From the NCBI GenBank assembly GCA_021151835.1, contig JAGKWO010000009.1, positions 186,001 to 250,000 on the forward strand: a stretch of 64,000 nucleotides of DNA, written 5' to 3'. The notes below the pieces were generated by a model, which saw only the letters and a list, made by a program, of their open reading frames with translations, ran no database searches and was not told the DNA's origin. A program made the translations under genes and the position numbers. Shown here piece after piece: positions 62,551 through 64,000 of this stretch (position 1 is the stretch's first letter; every line of letters begins with the position of its first letter). This stretch comes from Gammaproteobacteria bacterium. GTDB lineage: Bacteria > Pseudomonadota > Gammaproteobacteria > Pseudomonadales > Cellvibrionaceae.

Positions 62551-63197
62551 CACGCGGCCTTTTCGTCGCTACTGGTGCGGCGGTCAGAAGCAATCACATT
62601 GAGTTCGCTGGCCACAACATGGAAGAGCGGTTTCTGGTTGGTGGTGGGCAGCGTCCATTTCCAGGTGTCGAGATTGGTTTGCAGCGGCACCATATCAATG
62701 CAATCCACCGGGCAGGGCTCCACACATAAATCGCACCCGGTACATTCATCAACGATGACAGTGTGCATATATTTGGCTGCGCCGAGGATGGCATCGGTCG
62801 GGCAGGCCTGGATGCATTTGGTGCAGCCGATGCATTCGTCCTCGCGGATGAATGCCACTTTTTTTACATCCGAATATTCGCCGTGTTCGGCATCCAGCGA
62901 TGGCGCGGGGACATCAAGCAAATCGGCGAGCGCGTTAATTGTGGCCTGGCCACCGGGCGGGCATTTGTTGATCGCTTCACCATCGACAATCGCCTGCGCA
63001 TAAGGCCTGCAACCGGGATGCCCGCATTGGCCGCATTGGGTTTGCGGCAGCAACGCGTCGATACGTTCGACGATGGGGTTGCTTTCCACTTTATATTTGA
63101 CGGCGGCAAAACCGAGGATTGCACCAAAGGCGGCCGATAAACCGCCCAATGCCAGGAGCGCGCTGAAGATGGGATTTTGCAGGATAAAATCGATCAT
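62550..63197 (-). CDS. rnfB: electron transport complex subunit RnfB
   Basis: A 215-residue subunit: one N-terminal membrane helix, then the Cys cluster CGQCGHPGCRPYA...CPPGG for one [4Fe-4S]. Two further ferredoxin motifs, CIGCTKCIQACP and CTGCDLCVEPCP, follow. It passes electrons from RnfC to the membrane subunits. Tight coupling with rnfC at the stop codon; 15 bases after rnfA. Confidence 0.95.
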   Translation of the reverse strand: MIDFILQNPIFSALLALGGLSAAFGAILGFAAVKYKVESNPIVERIDALLPQTQCGQCGHPGCRPYAQAIVDGEAINKCPPGGQATINALADLLDVPAPSLDAEHGEYSDVKKVAFIREDECIGCTKCIQACPTDAILGAAKYMHTVIVDECTGCDLCVEPCPVDCIDMVPLQTNLDTWKWTLPTTNQKPLFHVVASELNVIASDRRTSSDEKAA

Positions 63198-63212
63198 GGT
63201 TGCTCGCGATGA

Positions 63213-63803
63213 TTATTGCTGGCTAACCAGCCCGCCAAAACCGAGGAACGCCAGCGCCATCAACCCGGCAGTAATCATACCGATGGAGGCACCTTTAAAC
63301 GGCGCGGGCACATCGGCAACGGCAAGGCGTTCGCGCATGGCAGAAAACAGGATTAGCACCAGCGCAAATCCCAGCGAGCCGCCAAACCCGTAGAGCGTTG
63401 ATTCAAAGAAATTGTGGGCTTTCTGGGTATTCAATAGGGCCACACCCAGCACTGCACAATTCACGGTAATTAATGGCAGAAAAATGCCGAGCATGCGATA
63501 GAGCAGCGGGCTGGTTTTCTCCATAAACATTTTTACGAATTGCACGACGGCGGCGATAACCAAAATAAACGCGATAGTACGCAAATACTGCAAACCCAGT
63601 GGGGCGAGAACCCAGGTGTCCACCAGATAACTGCAAATCGACGCGAGGGTCATCACAAACATGGTTGCGCCGCCCATCCCGATAGCGCTTTCCAGTTTGT
63701 TGGAAACACCCATAAACGGACACAACCCGAGGAATTGCGCCAGCACAAAGTTGTTCACCAGTACCGTGCTGAGCAGAATGATGGCCAATTCGCTAAAAGT
63801 CAT
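63213..63803 (-). CDS. rnfA: electron transport complex subunit RnfA
   Basis: A 196-residue six-helix membrane subunit, MTFSELAIILLSTVLVNNFVLAQFLGLCPFMGVSN, with a second conserved FLPLITVNCAVLGVAL. The FLGLCP and NCAVLG cysteines match those of RnfE and bind the shared [2Fe-2S]. ATG 63803 is the family start; the frame upstream to 63890 lies in the promoter region. It is first gene of the rnf operon. Confidence 0.95.
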   Translation of the reverse strand: MTFSELAIILLSTVLVNNFVLAQFLGLCPFMGVSNKLESAIGMGGATMFVMTLASICSYLVDTWVLAPLGLQYLRTIAFILVIAAVVQFVKMFMEKTSPLLYRMLGIFLPLITVNCAVLGVALLNTQKAHNFFESTLYGFGGSLGFALVLILFSAMRERLAVADVPAPFKGASIGMITAGLMALAFLGFGGLVSQQ

Positions 63804-63871
63804 GATGTGTTCTGCCGGGATAAACAGGGTTGTTTTTGAGTGTGGTGCATGAGGATCCGTAGGTTGCTGGT

Positions 63872-63987
63872 GAGGAACGAACCGCAACATTCATAATCGC
63901 AAACCGCACAATGTATTTTAAATCACAATCGCAAGGATCGGGCTTTCGGTTTGCGCGGGGCGATGGGCATGTTGGGGTTCGTTCCTC
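63872..63987. repeat. nested inverted repeat upstream of rnfA
   Basis: Outer arms of 17 bases (63872-63888 starting GAGGAACGAACC, and 63971-63987 ending GGTTCGTTCCTC) match as an inverted repeat with one mismatch. Inner arms of 9 bases (CGCAAACCG at 63898-63906, CGGTTTGCG at 63947-63955) match perfectly. The whole 116-base unit could fold as a cruciform or be a small non-coding element; it lies in the rnfA upstream region at the window edge. Confidence 0.6.
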
Positions 63988-64000
63988 AGCCGGCGCGGCC

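Overview
The window reads as chromosomal DNA of a free-living gammaproteobacterium, most likely Cellvibrio or a close relative (Cellvibrionaceae). This is inferred from the gene mix: DNA polymerase II, Rnf, MASE1/MASE2 cyclic-di-GMP proteins, a queE-queC-tRNA(Lys)-nadA neighbourhood as in pseudomonads, a dapA-bamC-purC operon, and a tryptophan-halogenase-type flavoprotein. No database search was possible, so all names rest on motifs, length and context. Coding density is high. There is no rRNA, CRISPR array, transposase or integrase.

Layout. 1-6190: polB (cut at the left edge), a small lipoprotein, a SUKH-type protein, a lytic transglycosylase, a calcium-motif protein and an exported protein. 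6570-8698: argF and argD. 8953-19000: a degenerate GGDEF/EAL response regulator, a TonB-dependent receptor, hrpB, a carbohydrate porin and a chemoreceptor. 19149-24980: a BaeRS-like two-component system, monothiol glutaredoxin, a CorA-type transporter, a MASE2 diguanylate cyclase and small unknowns. 25202-36014: queE, queC, a very large MASE1-PAS-GAF-GGDEF-EAL protein, a tRNA-Lys whose 3' acceptor strand does not pair, nadA, then the dapA-bamC-MBL-purC operon. 36125-41009: a PilZ protein, an LRR lipoprotein, an OmpA-like lipoprotein, rsmJ, and hemN facing a 2-oxoglutarate oxygenase across an FNR/Anr-type box.

41316-56064 is the most distinctive accessory area. It holds two versions of a circularly permuted ATP-grasp plus Alpha-E module, one split over two genes and one fused. 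It also has two transglutaminase-type proteins (one with DUF2126) and the proteasome-like peptidase Anbu. This matches a predicted peptide-ligation/peptidase system of unknown product. Set between the two modules are a DUF4349 lipoprotein flanked by a short palindromic repeat, a flavin reductase, a small outer-membrane protein and a flavin-dependent halogenase.

56213-63803 is the rnfABCDGE operon (reverse strand) followed by an MscS channel. The operon is interrupted between rnfC and rnfD by a two-gene cassette: a 155-residue protein with weak resemblance to Tse2-type ADP-ribosyltransferase toxins, then an overlapping small acidic protein that could be its antitoxin or immunity partner. I consider this the best candidate for something undescribed. 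Other points of interest are the defective tRNA-Lys, the FNR box between oxygen-independent and oxygen-dependent enzymes, and several paired palindromes in promoter regions.
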